Shown: piece after piece, positions 41,411 through 52,839 of the stretch
How positions within the stretch are numbered: the first letter of the stretch is position 1
Layout: each line of letters begins with the position of its first letter
DNA from: Pollenia angustigena
Taxonomy: Eukaryota; Arthropoda; Insecta; Diptera; Polleniidae
NCBI GenBank assembly: GCA_930367215.1
Contig: OV884059.1
Location: 61,227,393 to 61,291,392 of the forward strand
Direction: 5' to 3'
DNA length: 64,000 nt
Notes under the pieces: generated by a model
Databases searched by the model: none
Told to the model about the DNA's origin: nothing
Seen by the model: the letters and a program-made list of their open reading frames with translations, nothing else
Position numbers and translations under genes: made by a program

Positions 41411-41744
41411 TATATATATATACCTACATATGTGTACATACCCTGTAGGAAGTCAAACACATTTTTAAGTGACTTTAAACTGGTTTTTTATAACCACATC
41501 TAGTTGATTAAGTGACTTTTTTCCTTGTCGACGACTCATTATTTTAACATAGGCATGTCATAGGCAGTAGTCAATTGGCCATCTTTGCATGACTTTTTAA
41601 CTTACTACTAATTACTTATTTTTAAACCTATTTGTAGTTAATTAATAATATTGCTAGTTTATAATAAATTATTTAAATTTTAATTAATTCTTGTCAAAAA
41701 AATATATGTACATATGAACATACATATATATGTATATCTATCAT

Positions 41745-42795
41745 TTTTGATTTAAATTCATTAATGAATTAGAAAATTTTGAATTAATTCTTTTTACAAA
41801 AATTAATGAATTGAATGAAAATTGAGTCAATTCAAATGAATTAGAAAGAAATGAATTTCAATTCGTTTTCCAATTCAAATGAATTTGTAACATAAATTGC
41901 AATTAGTTTCTAATTCAAACGAATTTCTTAAAGTGAATTGCAATTCATTTTACAGATTCATTTGAATTGAATTGATTTTGAATTTAATTAAATGAATTAG
42001 AAAAATGAATTGCAATTCAAATGAATGAAATCAAAAATGAGTTGCAATCAATCAAATTCAAGAGCAGATCTAGGGTGAATTACTAAAATGAACTATTTTT
42101 TATTGCAGTTTGAAGTTTTTAAAACATAAAGTAAACAAATTTACTTCTTTTATGTTCAAATTTTCCAATTGTAGGAAAAGTAGTAAGAATTTCGAGTAAA
42201 CGAACATAGCTTTGACAGCAAAAAAATGTTGTTGAGATTCAAAATTGCTAAAATCTTAAAAATTCGATTGAATTTAAAAAAAAATACTTCTCCACAATAC
42301 ACAAATATGAGATTATTTAAAATATTTTACACTATTTAATAAAAATAAAAATTTAAGTTTCTTTTAGCAAATCAACAAAATTTTTCCATTTTGATAGGAT
42401 TTTCGCCTATACCTAATAATTAAATTCCTATTTTGCCGCTACCTGACATTCAATGCAAAATAAATTCAAAATTCAATCAATTCAGTTCAAATGAGTTGGA
42501 AATGAATTGCTAATTCTTTTTTCTAATTCAGTTTGAATTAATTCAAAATCAATTCAATTCAAATGAATCTGTAAAATGAATTGCAATTCACTTTAAGAAA
42601 TTCGTTTGCATTGGAAACGAATTGCAATTCATTTTACAAATTCATTTGAATTGGAAAACGAATTGTAATTCATTTCTGTCTAATTCATTTGAATTGAATT
42701 CATTTAATTGTGTGAAAAGAATTAATTCAAAATTTGCTAATTCATTGCATGAATGATTCACGAATTAATTCAAAAATGAATGATTCATTTACAGC
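41745..42795. mobile_element. Foldback element built from GAATTG/CAATTC words
   Basis: Two arms of about 300 bp (41750-42050 and 42470-42780) are inverted copies, each made of many short words such as GAATTGCAATTC, TTCAAATGAATT and GAATTCATTTAATT. The central 400 bp is unrelated (AGAGCAGATCTAGGG at its left edge). This modular, low-complexity arm structure is like Foldback-type elements. Confidence 0.7.
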
Positions 42796-42803
42796 TCTGC
42801 TAT

Positions 42804-43073
42804 CAGGTATGTGATGGAAATCGATTTTAAAAACGATACGATTTGAAACCGAAAATATCGTTTTGAGTATCTTTTAAAATGGATTTTAAATGCATATTCC
42901 TTTTATTTGCAGTCTTTATTCTTTCAAATTTTATATTATATACGTTAACTGAAGTGTATTCTGAAAGAAAATTTAAGACTATAATTCAGATATAGATTTT
43001 AAAATCCTTCGAAATTCATCACACCTTTTAAAAACGTCCGTTTTGAAATCGATCGATTTTCATCACATACCTG
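42804..43073. mobile_element. 270-bp MITE with CAGGTATGTGATG ends
   Basis: CAGGTATGTGATGGAAATCG pairs with CGATTTTCATCACATACCTG. Inside, TTTTAAAAACGATACG and TTTTAAAAACGTCCG are similar subterminal words. No ORF. Confidence 0.85.
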
Positions 43074-43463
43074 TATTTTGATATAGAAATAACTATTTAA
43101 GAAAATTTTGCATTAAATTGTCCTAAATGATGATGTATAATAGTGCTGAAATAAATACGCTTCATAATTGCTGTACATATGTAAACAGATTTGTATTGAA
43201 TTAATTTTTTAATTATTTTAATATGTTTGTATACATTTTTTTTCATTTGACTTCATGACATGCTTGTTTTACTTATTTTGCTTTTATTTGAATTATACGT
43301 GTGCCTCTATGCAATATGTTTGGTTGATATCTGCATGAGGTTAAAACCAATTTGTAGTCATTTGAAAAATAGTTAATTTATAGTTGGTGTTTTTTGCAAC
43401 TGACTATTTTATTTACTACAGGGTATATTTAAGCAAACTTAATTATAAAAAAATACAAACTTA

Positions 43464-43858
43464 AGGCAGAATTAGTCTTTACTTTCCGTTCTGTTACGAA
43501 TCAGCTGATTTGTTTTTGTTATTAAAAAACCTATGAAATTGATTAGTTTTTCTGTTCTGTTTCGGATCAGTTGTTTAAATCAAAAAATTGTTAAGAATTT
43601 GTAAGTGACAGCAAAATAAATTATAAAAAATACATAATTTTATTGAAATAAACTGTTTTTTGATTTTAAAAATTCATAAAATTTAATTTCTTCAAATTCA
43701 TGTACATTAAAGCTATTGAAATAAACAACGAACGGTGCAAAACTAATAAATTTGTCATAAATGGCTGATAAGTTACTACAGAAAAAGTAACTACCACAAT
43801 TTCTTAACAGAACGGCACGGAACAGAACAGAAACAGAAAGTAAAGACTAACTGAGCCT
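43464..43858. mobile_element. Harbinger-like MITE, 395 bp, TSD TTA
   Basis: The left end AGGCAGAATTAGTCTTTAC is mirrored by GTAAAGACTAACTGAGCCT, with TTA at 43461-43463 and 43859-43861. TTCTGTT words near the left and AACAGAAC words near the right form the subterminal repeats. Confidence 0.8.
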
Positions 43859-43867
43859 TTAATTATA

Positions 43868-45896
43868 ACAAGTAAGAGTGCTATATTCGGCTGTGCCGAA
43901 TCTTATATACCCTTCACCATTGTGGGAGCAGAATACAGAGCAACTAGACAAAAACTAAATAATTTTTACATATGTACAATACATACATAATTATAATACT
44001 TTAAACTCCATTATAAATTAAATTTAAAAAGCGAAAACTGGTAAATATTTTTTTTAAATCGTTTTTAGAACATAAAAAAATAAAAATTAAAAAAAAAATT
44101 TTCTTTTAAAAAAACCAGATTCGAAACAGAGAACTCACAGTTTCTAACTTAACCCCCTAGACAACTAAACTATGAAGGAACGTTGTTTGAATATCATTAA
44201 AATGAAATATGGCCCGTTTTATGTTCACTGTGTAGGGTTGTAATTACTTTTGCGTGTTTGTTTTCTTTTATCATTTTGGGGAGTTTTTAAGTACCAAAAA
44301 ACACAAAAATTCCTAGTTTCGATTTGTTAAAATAATTTGGTTAAATAGATGAAATAATATAGAAGGATGATAACGAAAATCATATTGAGCGTTATGCTAG
44401 TATATGTAAACAACTGTTAAGGGGGGGGGGGGGGGGGGGGGGGAAGAGACGGACAACCGGATTTGAACTTCGCTTTTCATAAGGACCCAGAATATGTCTA
44501 CTTTATAGGGTGTAGGATCAATATTGTAGAAATTACAAACGGAATGACAAAGTTATATATACCCTTTTACCTTCCGTGAAGGGTATAAAAAAAATAATTT
44601 TTGGGATTGCAGTATTTTGATCATAACTTAGCCATTTTTAAACCGATTTGAAAGAAATTTACCATTTACTTGACTTAAAAAGTTTGGACTCGGGAAGATC
44701 TATGATTCCCAAAAATGGATATTTTAATAAAAAAAAATTTTATTTTGGCCATAACTTTTTTGCATCTGAACCGATTTTTCCGAAATTTTCAGAAAATATT
44801 TTCTACTAAAGATTTCCGGTCTTTTGATATATAAGGTGTAACCATCGGACATATATAGCAGTGCACAAATTCAGGTTTTTATGAAGTTATTGATATTTTT
44901 TCTACGGGAGGTACCACGCCCACTTCTCCAATCCCGCCCACATTTTGTAGGATGGTGTGTATTGACAACCTAATTGTGTGTACCTAATTTGGAAACTTTG
45001 GCTTTTTCCGTTCACCAGATATACAGCAAAAATTAATAAAAATACAACAACAACAATGGATTTTTTTAAAAAAATAGAGGTAGTTGTGGTTTTTTGCTCA
45101 TAACTCAGCCATTTTTTAACCGATTTGACAGATTTATATACCGACGTGTTAAAGAAGAAATTTACCATTTACCTTGGTTATAAAGCTTGGACTCGGGAAG
45201 ATCCATGGTTACCGAAAATGGGTATTTAAAAAAAAAATTAATTTTGGTCATAACTTTTTTGTATCTGAACCGATTTTCCCGAGTTCTTTATAAAATATGT
45301 TCTACTAAAAATTTTCGATATTTTGGTATATAAGTCATATCCATAGGACATATGACAGCCCTAAAATTTAGGTTTTTATACAATTTTTAATTTTTTTTGT
45401 ACGGGAGGTACCACGCCCACTTCTCCAATCCCGCCCACATTTTGTAGGGTGCTGTGTATTGACAACTTAAATGTGTGTACCTAATTTGGAAACTTTGGCT
45501 CTTACCGTTCTCCAGATATACAGAAAAAAGCAATAAAAATACAACAACAAGGGATTTTTGGAAAAAATTAGAGGCAGTCGTGGTTTTTTGATCATATCTC
45601 AGCCATTTGTGGACCGATCTTGCTGAATTTCAATAGCACGAAATGGTGGACTATATGTGACATAAATGTAAAACAACCTAGCCGCTATCATGTCTGGTTT
45701 TCCCGGAAAACACATATCAAGCGTAAGACGGACAGACGGACGGACGGACAGACGGACGGAAGTTAAATCAACTTCTCTCCTCATAAGGACCCAGAATATA
45801 TATACTTTGTAGGGTCTAAGATCAATATTGTAGAAATTACAAACGGAATGACAAACTTATATATACCCTTTTCCACCTGTGGTGAAGGGTATAATA
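43868..45896 (+). mobile_element. Complete copy of family Z (mini-me/Helentron-like)
   Basis: The left end is ACAAGTAAGAGTGC with the hairpin TTCGGCTGTGCCGAA about 10 bases inside. CTTATATACCCTTCACCA follows, and its inverted counterpart GGTGAAGGGTATAATAAG closes the right end, giving subterminal inverted repeats. Near the right end lies GACGGACAGACGGACGGACG, then the conserved core, then TATATATACTTTG. Subterminal inverted repeats, one near-terminal hairpin, and (TA)n and (GTCY)n tracts are the described structure of Helentron-derived DINE/mini-me elements. The middle has two repeated blocks about 480 bp apart. No protein is encoded. Confidence 0.7.
44421..44443 (+). repeat. Run of 23 G
   Basis: An uninterrupted G homopolymer lies directly before AAGAGACGGACAACCGG. 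The comparable position in the 59.5 kb copy (read on the minus strand) lacks it. Confidence 0.95.
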
Positions 45897-46129
45897 AGTA
45901 CTTTTTCTAGTAGAAAAGTAAGTAGACGGCTCGTCAAATTCTCATTATTTTTCTGCTTACTTTGTAAGCAAAGTTTTTGCTGGGCAGCTATAATAGTGCA
46001 ACATTTTCTTGGTTCAAGAAATATTTTCTGAATATTTAGTTAACAATTCTTTCCGTGTTTATTTGAAATTATATAACTTTACTTTTCCTGAAATATCAGA
46101 AAAGGCTTTTTAAAATTGTTAATGTTTTA

Positions 46130-46490
46130 TTAACACAGCTCGGCAAAAAACAAAAAAAAAAAAAAAGAAATGTCGGGGTAGAGAACTTGATTATGTGATT
46201 TTAATTGACGTTAACGTGCTGAATCTAAATATTTGATTCAGTCACGTCTAGTTAACATGTTAACTGATTTAATGTCTTATTTTATTCTTAATATATGAAT
46301 GATAAAATAAAAATGAAAACGGATTTGAATTAAGCGCTGTAATATCTTTGTATTTCATATATTTTTATTCAAAACGATTTTTTTGACGGCCATTGTAATT
46401 AATAAAACATTTAAGTTTTTTATTTAAATTTTATTAAGAGCTTTTTGATTGGGGTCACGGCGCTTTTTGATTAGAAATAGTTCACAACCC
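46130..46490 (+). repeat. Dispersed 360-bp repeat (second copy 62040-62405)
   Basis: Both copies run from ACAG(C/T)TCGGCAAAAAACAAA through AATGTCGGGGTAGAGAACTT to AGTTCACAACCCTGGTTTTA, nearly identical apart from a few substitutions and A-run length. The copies join the same family Z block at their right side, so they probably moved or duplicated with it. 45897-46129, just before, shows no recognisable feature. Confidence 0.85.
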
Positions 46491-48342
46491 TGGTTTTATA
46501 TACCGACGTGTTAAGGAAGAATTTTACCATTTACTTAAGTTATATTTATATATAAACATTTATATAAACTTGTAAATATATATTTTATAAAAATAAAAAC
46601 AAAGTTAATTATAAAAAAGAGTAATTTTTGTGGATTCAGTATTTCGGTTATAACTCTGCCGTTTTTTAACCGATTTGGCAGATTTATATACCAACGTGTT
46701 GAAGAAGAAATTTACCATTTACTTTAGTTATAAAGCTTGGAATCGGGGAGATCTATGGTTCCCGAAAGTTGGGTATTTAAAAAAAAAATTTAATTTTGGT
46801 CATAACTTTCAGATATTTTGGTATATAAGTCATATCCATAGGACGTATAGCAGCCCTAAAATTTAGGTTTTTATAAAAATTTTGATGTTTTTTAGCCCAT
46901 TTTTGGAGTATTTTGCTCATAAATTACCCATTGTCTAACCGATTTGATAGTTTTATATGAGCCGTTTATTTTGAAAGTGGCATTAGTCACTTTTTCAAAA
47001 AAAATCGAGTTAATAATAAATATAATAATAAATAATAATAATAAATAATAATAATAATAAATACTGAGAAAAATATCATTATCATGTTGTATCAAATACA
47101 AGTGAATCTTCTCGAAAGTTAGCATCCATATTTTTAAACGTGTTAAAACGCAAACCCTTAAATATCTCGACTTAAAAACCGAAATGACTTAAGCCACTTT
47201 CAAAATAAACGGCTCACATACCGACGTGTTAAGGAAGAATTTTACCATTTACTTAAGTTATATTTATATATAAACATTTATATACCCTTGTAAATATATA
47301 TTTTAACAAAGTTAATTATAAAAAAGAGTAATTTTTGTGGATTCACACATTGATGTTTTTTAGCCCATTTTTGGAGTATTTGGCTCATAAATTACCCATT
47401 GTCTAACCGATTTGATAGTTTTATAAACCGACGTGTTAAGGAAGAATTTTACCATTTACTTAAGTTATATTTATATATAAACTTGTTAATATATATTTTA
47501 ACAAAGTTAATTATAAAAAAGAGTAATTTTTGTGGATTCAGTATTTCGGTTATAACTCTGCCATTTTTTAACCGATTTGGCAGATTTATATACCGACGTG
47601 TTGAAAAATAAATTTACCATTTACTTTAGTTATAAAGCTTGGACTTGGGGAGATCTATGGTTCCCGAAAGTTGGGTATTTAAAAAAAAAAAATTTAATTT
47701 TGGTCATAACTTTTTTGAATCTGAACCGATTTTCCCGAGTTTTTTATAAAATATGTTCTACTAAAAATTTCCGATATTTTGATATATAAGTCATATCCAT
47801 AGGACATATGGCAGCCCTTAAATTTAGGTTTTTATAAAAATTTTAATTTTTTTTGTACGGGAGGTACCACGCCCACTTCTCCAATCCCGCCCACATTTTG
47901 TAGGATGGTGTGTATTGGCAACCTAAATGTGTGTACCTAATTTGGAAACTTTGGCTCTTGCAGTTCTCAAGATATACAGAAATAAAAAAAATACAACAAC
48001 AAGGGATTTTTGGACAAATTTAGAGGTAGTCGTGGTTTTTTGCTCATATCTACGTCATTTTTGGACCGATCTGGCTGAATTTCAATAGCAAGAAATGGTG
48101 GACTGTATGTAACATAAATGTAAAACAACCTAGCCGCTATCATGTCTGGATTATCCGGAAAACACATATCAAACGTAAGACGGACAGACGGACAGACGGA
48201 CATCGTTAAATCAACTTCTCTTCTCATATGGACCCAGAATATATAAATACTTTATGGGGTCTAAAATCAATATTGTGGAAATTACAAACCTTATGACAAA
48301 CTTATATATACCCTTTTACACCTGTGGTGAAGGGTATAATTA
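46490..48342 (+). mobile_element. Family Z, internal blocks and right end, plus orientation
   Basis: At least three diverged copies of the block with CCGATTTGGCAGATTTATATA and AACTCTGCCATTTTTTAACC are present. Then come the (GTCY)n tract (48180-48200, GACGGACAGACGGACAGACG) and the end GGTGAAGGGTATAAT. The ACAAGTAAG end is missing. A MITE (46958-47216) is inserted. Confidence 0.7.
46958..47216. mobile_element. 259-bp MITE with TGAGCCGTTTATTTTG ends and an (AAT)n core
   Basis: TGAGCCGTTTATTTTGAAAG is mirrored by CTTTCAAAATAAACGGCTCA, exactly. An (AAT/AATAAT)n run lies at about 47014-47062. It interrupts a family Z block whose uninterrupted form is seen nearby at 47420. Confidence 0.85.
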
Positions 48343-49738
48343 AAATAAATGGTAATATTTAAACAAGTATTTAGGTAGATTTGATATAGCATCAGATATA
48401 AATACCACAATTGGTTAACCTTGAAATTGGAAGGCCCTCTAATAAAAACAATATACAAACGGTTTTATAGCTATTTCGATTTAAAAGAATTTACAGACAT
48501 ATTTAGACCAGATTAATTTTTTTATATTTTAAAAAAACAGTCATCATTAATTGCGTAAAAGTTAGTTTATAACAATTTATTTTAGTTTTAATCGCTAAGA
48601 CTATTCCATCCAACTTTAAAAATTAATCAAAAGAAGCTTAAAACATTTTTCTAAAAAGCTAATAAAATGCCAAATGGAAATTTTACAGCTAAATCTAAGT
48701 TTTTGGTGCTGAATTTACTTTCAAAAATAAAAAATTCCCACACTACTTAAAAGTCTTCATTAAAAATCGCCCAAACATGCAGGGTTATCGTCTTGTAAAA
48801 AAATAAAATGAAATTTTTTTTTTCAATAAAATAAGAATTATCCATTTTTTTTAGTCAAAATTTATTATAATTTATTATAATACATAAAAAACTTAAGTTT
48901 ATCAATACCTATTCTTCAATTTTTAAAATAATTCTAAAAAAGCTAGAAACATTTAATTAAAATGCTTAAAAAAATGCGAAGCGCTTAATGAAAGTATTTT
49001 AGCTAAATTAAAATTTTTAATCTAAGTTAAGCTGCAAAATTGCCAAAATGGTCACACTGCTTAAAAACCATACAAACAAGCAGGGTTATCCACTTTAAAA
49101 AAAAAAATTGTATTTAGGGAATATTAGAAATGCCCTCATCATCTAATTTTACGACTACAAAAAACCGCTAACATAACGAACAGTGATCTAGTGTCGTCAA
49201 AATATTAAAAGCAATCTTTGCCTTTTTATTGCTGACATTGATAACATATTAGTCACTTTTTTAGACAATTTATACAAAAATATATTCATATATACCTATA
49301 TACGGGCCTGTTCTGAAATCACACCTGTGACTTTGTGGTGTTTTGAAAGTCATACCGTTGTTGTGTTTCTTGGTGTGCTTTCTGCAATTGAAGATCACAC
49401 AAAAACGGGACGCTAAAATATCACACGTGTGATTTTAGTAGGCACATGTGATTTCAAATCACGTGATTTGAGTTAAAGTGATTTTCAGAACAGGCCTGAT
49501 AATATCTTCTGCACAAAAGCGATTTTAAAGCATACACAATTTAAGCAATTTCTTGGTATGTTTATGTTGTATTATTGATAAATAAAAAACATTTATGTAA
49601 ATTGGTTTGCGACTTTTATTAACCAAAACGACAGTTTACGTTTCAAAACGGTTAATGGTAACCCTGTAAAATAGTTGTGTGTTGTTTTTTTTTTGTGGTT
49701 TTTTTCATTTAAAATACTTGCGGTAAACTTCTTTTTTT
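48342..49738 (+). repeat. Repeat X, copy 1
   Basis: A 1.4 kb non-coding block starting AAAATAAATGGTAATATT and ending ATACTTGCGGTAAACTTC. It recurs at 50987-52417, 53839-54723 (left-truncated) and 55980-57412, and inverted from 63530 to the window end. It contains a Tourist-like MITE in every copy. Confidence 0.9.
49304..49497. mobile_element. Tourist-like MITE in repeat X, copy 1
   Basis: GGGCCTGTTCTGAAATCAC pairs with GTGATTTTCAGAACAGGCC. The interior has CACACCTGTG, TCACACGTGTGA and ATCACGTGAT palindromes. Copies are at 51985-52178, 54289-54482 and 56980-57173, and inverted at 63742-63912. Confidence 0.85.
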
Positions 49739-50095
49739 TGTACCCTTCACCACAGGTGTAAAAGGGTATATATAAGTTTGTCATAACGTTTGTAATTTCC
49801 ACAATATTGATTTTAGACCCCATAAAGTATATATATTCTGGGTCCATATGAGAAGAGAAGTTGATTTAACGATGTCCGTCTGTCCGTCTGACCGTCTGTC
49901 CGTCTTACGTTTGATACGTGTTTTCTGGATAATCCAGACATGATAGCGGCTAGGTTGTTTTACATTTATGTTACACACAGTCCACCATTTCTTGCTATTG
50001 AAATTCAGCAAGATCGGTCCACAAATGGCTTAAATATGACCAAAAAACCACGACTGCCTCTAATTTTTCCAAAAAAAATCCCTTGTGGTTGTTGT
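49739..50095 (-). mobile_element. Family Z terminal fragment (copy B equivalent 54724-55085)
   Basis: It starts TACCCTTCACCACAGGTG and contains (TA)n, the core and GTCCGTCTGTCCGTCTGACC, then breaks off after CCACGACTGCCTC. It is preceded by repeat X and followed by non-repeat sequence leading to tRNA-like T1. Confidence 0.75.
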
Positions 50096-50254
50096 TTTTT
50101 TGTTTTTTTATTTGAACGAGTTGAATTTTAAGCATAAGAAACATGTACACATGCTTGTACATGATTGTTCGCTTTAATTGAAAAATACATACCTACATAT
50201 TAAACTAATAATATGACGGAGTATATTATACTATAATTCTTTATTTTTAACAAC

Positions 50255-50333
50255 GTTAATAGCTCAATGGTCTGGGCGGTTGCCCAAGAAGGTTTGTTTG
50301 TTAAATTGCCGGAGTTCAAATCTCGGCATCTCC
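50255..50333 (+). pseudogene. tRNA-like sequence T1, copy A
   Basis: TAGCTCAATGG fits the polymerase III A box consensus exactly, and the D-stem GCTC/GGGC pairs. AGTTCAAATCT is the B box with its first G changed to A. A TTTT run follows 3 bases after the end. The anticodon stem does not form, so this is not a working tRNA. About 50.34-50.98 kb holds no other feature. Confidence 0.6.
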
Positions 50334-50986
50334 ACCTTTTCCAAACAGAAAATTTTTTAACTTTTTTTATAAATATTTCTATAAACGATTTTAAAATTAT
50401 TCAGCGATTTTTGATTTTTTCATTTTATTAACAATATAAATATGAATCGTTCGCCTTACATGTGAAACAAAAACCATATTTTACAATTTGTTTTTGGCTT
50501 AAATGTAAATACCTAAGTATGTAGTATGTACGAGTATGCAAAAGTTATTTATGTGTATTGGTAGGCATTGTTTTCATGATTGTTGTTTTTTTCAGTTTTA
50601 GAGACGGATTGTTGCTATGTTTTGATAATCTCTTCTTACATTTCAATTCAAAAATCTCACACGTGTTGCCATATTGTTTTTAAAAAATCTTATTATTTCT
50701 AAAAAAAATCCCATTTGTTATTTGAAAGCAAAACATTCAACAATAAGTATTTGCGTACGTAAATGTTTAATTTAATCAAAAAGCTAGACACATTTAAGTT
50801 TGGATAATTTTATTGACGAAACCAATGACATAGAAACAGATCTTAAAATTTGTTCACAGCTTACTCTGACATTAGGCAAGGCAAAGAAATGCTTAAAATT
50901 ATTTTGAAAACGCTACAAATAATTCTTAAAGTTGTTCATTATATTGTTTTAAATCCTTATACATTTAAGTGACTCATGTTAAACAA

Positions 50987-52417
50987 AATTAAAATAAATG
51001 GTAATATTTAAACAAGTATTTAGGTAGATTTGATATAGCATCAGATATAAATACCACAATTGGTTAACCTTGAAATTGGAAGGCCCTCTAATAAAAACAA
51101 AATACAAACGGTTTTATAGCTATTTCGATTTAAAAGAATTTACAAACATATTAAGACCAGATTATTTTTTTTATATTTTAAAAAAACAGTCATCATAAAT
51201 TGCGTAAAAGTTAGTTTATAACAATTTATTTTAGTTTTAATCGCTAAGACTATTCCATCCAACTTTAAAAATTAATCAAAAGAAGCTTAAAACATTTTTC
51301 TAAAAAGCTAATAAAATGCCAAATGGAAATTTTACAGCTAAATCTAAGTTTTTGGTGCTGAATTTACTTTCAAAAATAAAAAATTCCCACACTACTTAAA
51401 AGTCTTCATTAAAAATCGCCCAAACATGCAGGGTTATCGTCTTGTAAAAATATAAAATGAAATTTTTTTTACTATAATATAAGAATTATCCATTTCCATA
51501 CGAAATTTCATTTTGACTACAACTATTTTTTTTAGTCAGAATTTATTATAATTTATTATAATACATAAAAAACTTAAGTTATATCAATACCTATTCTTCA
51601 ATTTTTAAAATAATTCAAAAAAAGCTAGAAACCTTTAATTAAAATGCTTAAAAAAAATGCGAAGCGCTTAATGAAAGTATTTTAGCTAAATTAAAATTTT
51701 TAATCTAAATTAAGCTACAAAATTGCCAAAATGGTCACACTGCTTAAAAACCATACAAACAAGCAGGGTCATCCACTTTTAAAAAAAATTGTATTTAGGG
51801 AATATTAGAAATGCCCTCATCATCTAATTTTACGACTACAAAAAACCGCTAACATAACGAACAGTGATCTAGTGTCGTCAAAATATTAAAAGCAATCTTT
51901 GCCTTTTTATTGCTGACATTGATAACATATTAGTCACTTTTTTAGACAATTTATACAAAAATATATTCATATATACCTATATACGGGCCTGTTCTGAAAT
52001 CACACCTGTGACTTTGTGGTGTTTTGAAAGTCATACCGTTGTTGTGTTTCTTGGTGTGCTTTCTGCAATTGAAGATCACACAAAAACGGGACGCTAAAAT
52101 ATCACACGTGTGATTTTAGTAGGCACATGTGATTTCAAATCACGTGATTTGAGTTAAAGTGATATTCAGAATAGGCCTGATAATATCTTCTGCACAAAAG
52201 CGATTTTAAAGCATACACAATTTAAGCAATTTCTTGGTATGTTTATGTTGTATTATTGATAAATAAAAAACATTTAAATTGGTTTGCGACTTTTATTAAC
52301 CAAAACGACAGTTTACGTTTCAAAACGGTTAATGGTAACCCTGTAAAATAGTTGTGTGTTGTTTTTTTTTTGTGGTTTTTTTCATTTAAAATACTTGCGG
52401 TAAACTTCTTTTTTTTT
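50987..52417 (+). repeat. Repeat X, copy 2
   Basis: It is nearly identical to copy 1 but carries an additional stretch near 51497-51530 (CCATACGAAATTTCATTTTG) and small differences in the MITE end (AGAATAGGCC for AGAACAGGCC). It includes the MITE at 51985-52178. Confidence 0.9.
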
Positions 52418-52524
52418 ATTTAATATTACCTTCTGTATTATACACAAACAACAAACACATACATACTTTAATTTACTATTAATAATTATTGATATCACAT
52501 ACTCAAATCAACATCGGCTTTACA

Positions 52525-52608
52525 TGCGGTTCGATGGTCGAACGGTCTAAACGGTCTGCCTCCTAACAATTTGTTATTGGTTGACTGGTTCGAATCCCAT
52601 TCATTCCG
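52525..52608 (+). pseudogene. tRNA-Leu-like sequence T2, copy A
   Basis: The A box TGGTCGAACGG and B box GGTTCGAATCC match the polymerase III consensus exactly. The D-arm TGGTCGAACGGTCTAA and the total length of about 84 nt with an extended variable region resemble class II tRNA-Leu. The acceptor ends do not pair. An 11-T run follows directly, a strong polymerase III stop. Copies: 57520-57603, 59990-60073, and 63326-63409 on the minus strand. Confidence 0.65.
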
Positions 52609-52839
52609 TTTTTTTTTTTGTTTTTTATTTTTCGTTTTTTATAAATTCTTTTTATCTAAACAGAAATTGGTCAGTTTTTAATTTTTAAAATTTTTAAAAT
52701 ATATTTATGAACTTCATAAACGTATATTTTATACATATTTACGCCTTTTAATTTACCCTTTTTATACCCTTATTTTTATTGATTTAATTTTTTTTACTTA
52801 TTTTATTTTTTATAATTATTTTTTTATTTTATAGGTAAT

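Larger units (their letters stand above)
41439..43425 (-). mobile_element. Short-TIR DNA element W (copy 2), split by foldback DNA
   Basis: 41439-41735 and 43085-43425 match the two halves of W copy 1 (8290-8558 and 7654-7995) in inverted order, including CCCTGTAG/CTACAGGG ends with TA. The middle, where copy 1 has a 263-bp hairpin, is filled with an AATTCA-rich foldback and another MITE. Confidence 0.7.

Noticed and set aside
52420..52620. Functional tRNA-Leu or tRNA-Arg gene
   Set aside because: The boxes are good, but the acceptor stem does not pair and the anticodon stem is not convincing.
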